Positions 15,545 to 15,620 of a stretch of 15,620 nt of DNA are shown here, in pieces. The first letter of the stretch is position 1. Each line of letters starts with the position of its first letter. The notes under the pieces were generated by a model. That model was not told where the DNA came from. It ran no database searches and saw nothing but the letters and a program-made list of their open reading frames with translations. Origin of the DNA: Pseudomonadota bacterium (GTDB lineage Bacteria; Pseudomonadota; Gammaproteobacteria; Burkholderiales; Burkholderiaceae_C); NCBI GenBank assembly GCA_023396625.1, contig JAEWVY010000145.1, forward strand, positions 1 through 15,620, in the 5' to 3' direction. The translations under genes were made by a program, and so were the position numbers.

Positions 15545-15620
15545 TCAGAAGTTGTGGCGCAGACCCACGGCGTAGCCGTTGACGCTCTCAACCGTCTTGC
15601 CCTTGCCGTCACGCATGTAC
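15545..15620 (-). CDS. Gram-negative porin, C-terminal end only
   Basis: The last 24 codons of a minus-strand gene enter at the right edge and stop with TGA at 15547-15545. They encode YMRDGKGKTV..., ending in GYAVGLRHNF. A final beta-strand with alternating hydrophobic residues and a terminal Phe is the outer-membrane insertion signal of trimeric betaproteobacterial porins (Omp32/OmpC-like), and GLRHNF is a common ending. The rest of the gene lies outside the window, so only the family can be given. A strong terminator follows. Confidence 0.85.
   Translation of the reverse strand, partial: YMRDGKGKTVESVNGYAVGLRHNF

Overview
The window is GC-rich, gene-dense and free of mobile elements. It looks chromosomal, from a betaproteobacterium of the order Burkholderiales, most likely family Comamonadaceae. 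The evidence is a GroEL with a GGM-rich tail, a porin ending in GLRHNF, and peptide and AfuA/FbpA-type ABC transporters of the style common in that group. This placement is inference from protein style; no ribosomal RNA is present.

Layout. (1) Positions 1-1371, plus strand: the C-terminal five sixths of groEL, cut by the left edge and followed by a good intrinsic terminator (1460-1494). (2) Positions 1553-8454, minus strand, read right to left: a five-gene run with gaps of 14, 17, 29 and 1 bp. It encodes a periplasmic binding protein, a fused double-domain permease and an ATPase of the AfuABC/FbpABC class, then transaldolase (tal) and glucose-6-phosphate isomerase (pgi). (3) Positions 8580-15340, minus strand: a six-gene run, DppB-like permease, M20 amidohydrolase, family-5 binding protein, DppC-like permease, DppD-like and DppF-like ATPases, with stop/start overlaps at two junctions. 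(4) Positions 15545-15620, minus strand: the last 24 codons of a porin, with a UUCG-loop terminator at 15483-15508.

How the genes work together. The peptide-type transporter and its embedded M20 hydrolase look like an import-and-cleave unit for a peptide or N-acylated amino acid. The AfuABC-like transporter sits directly upstream of tal and pgi. As I remember it, Actinobacillus AfuABC imports glucose-6-phosphate, fructose-6-phosphate and sedoheptulose-7-phosphate, which are substrates or products of Pgi and transaldolase. The binding protein keeps a His-Asp pair and a Glu at the spacing I recall for AfuA's sugar-contacting residues. The most interesting hypothesis here is therefore a sugar-phosphate uptake and interconversion operon that automated annotation would probably call an iron(III) transporter.

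There is no gene-free stretch longer than about 205 bp. I see no tRNA, rRNA, CRISPR array, insertion sequence or riboswitch.
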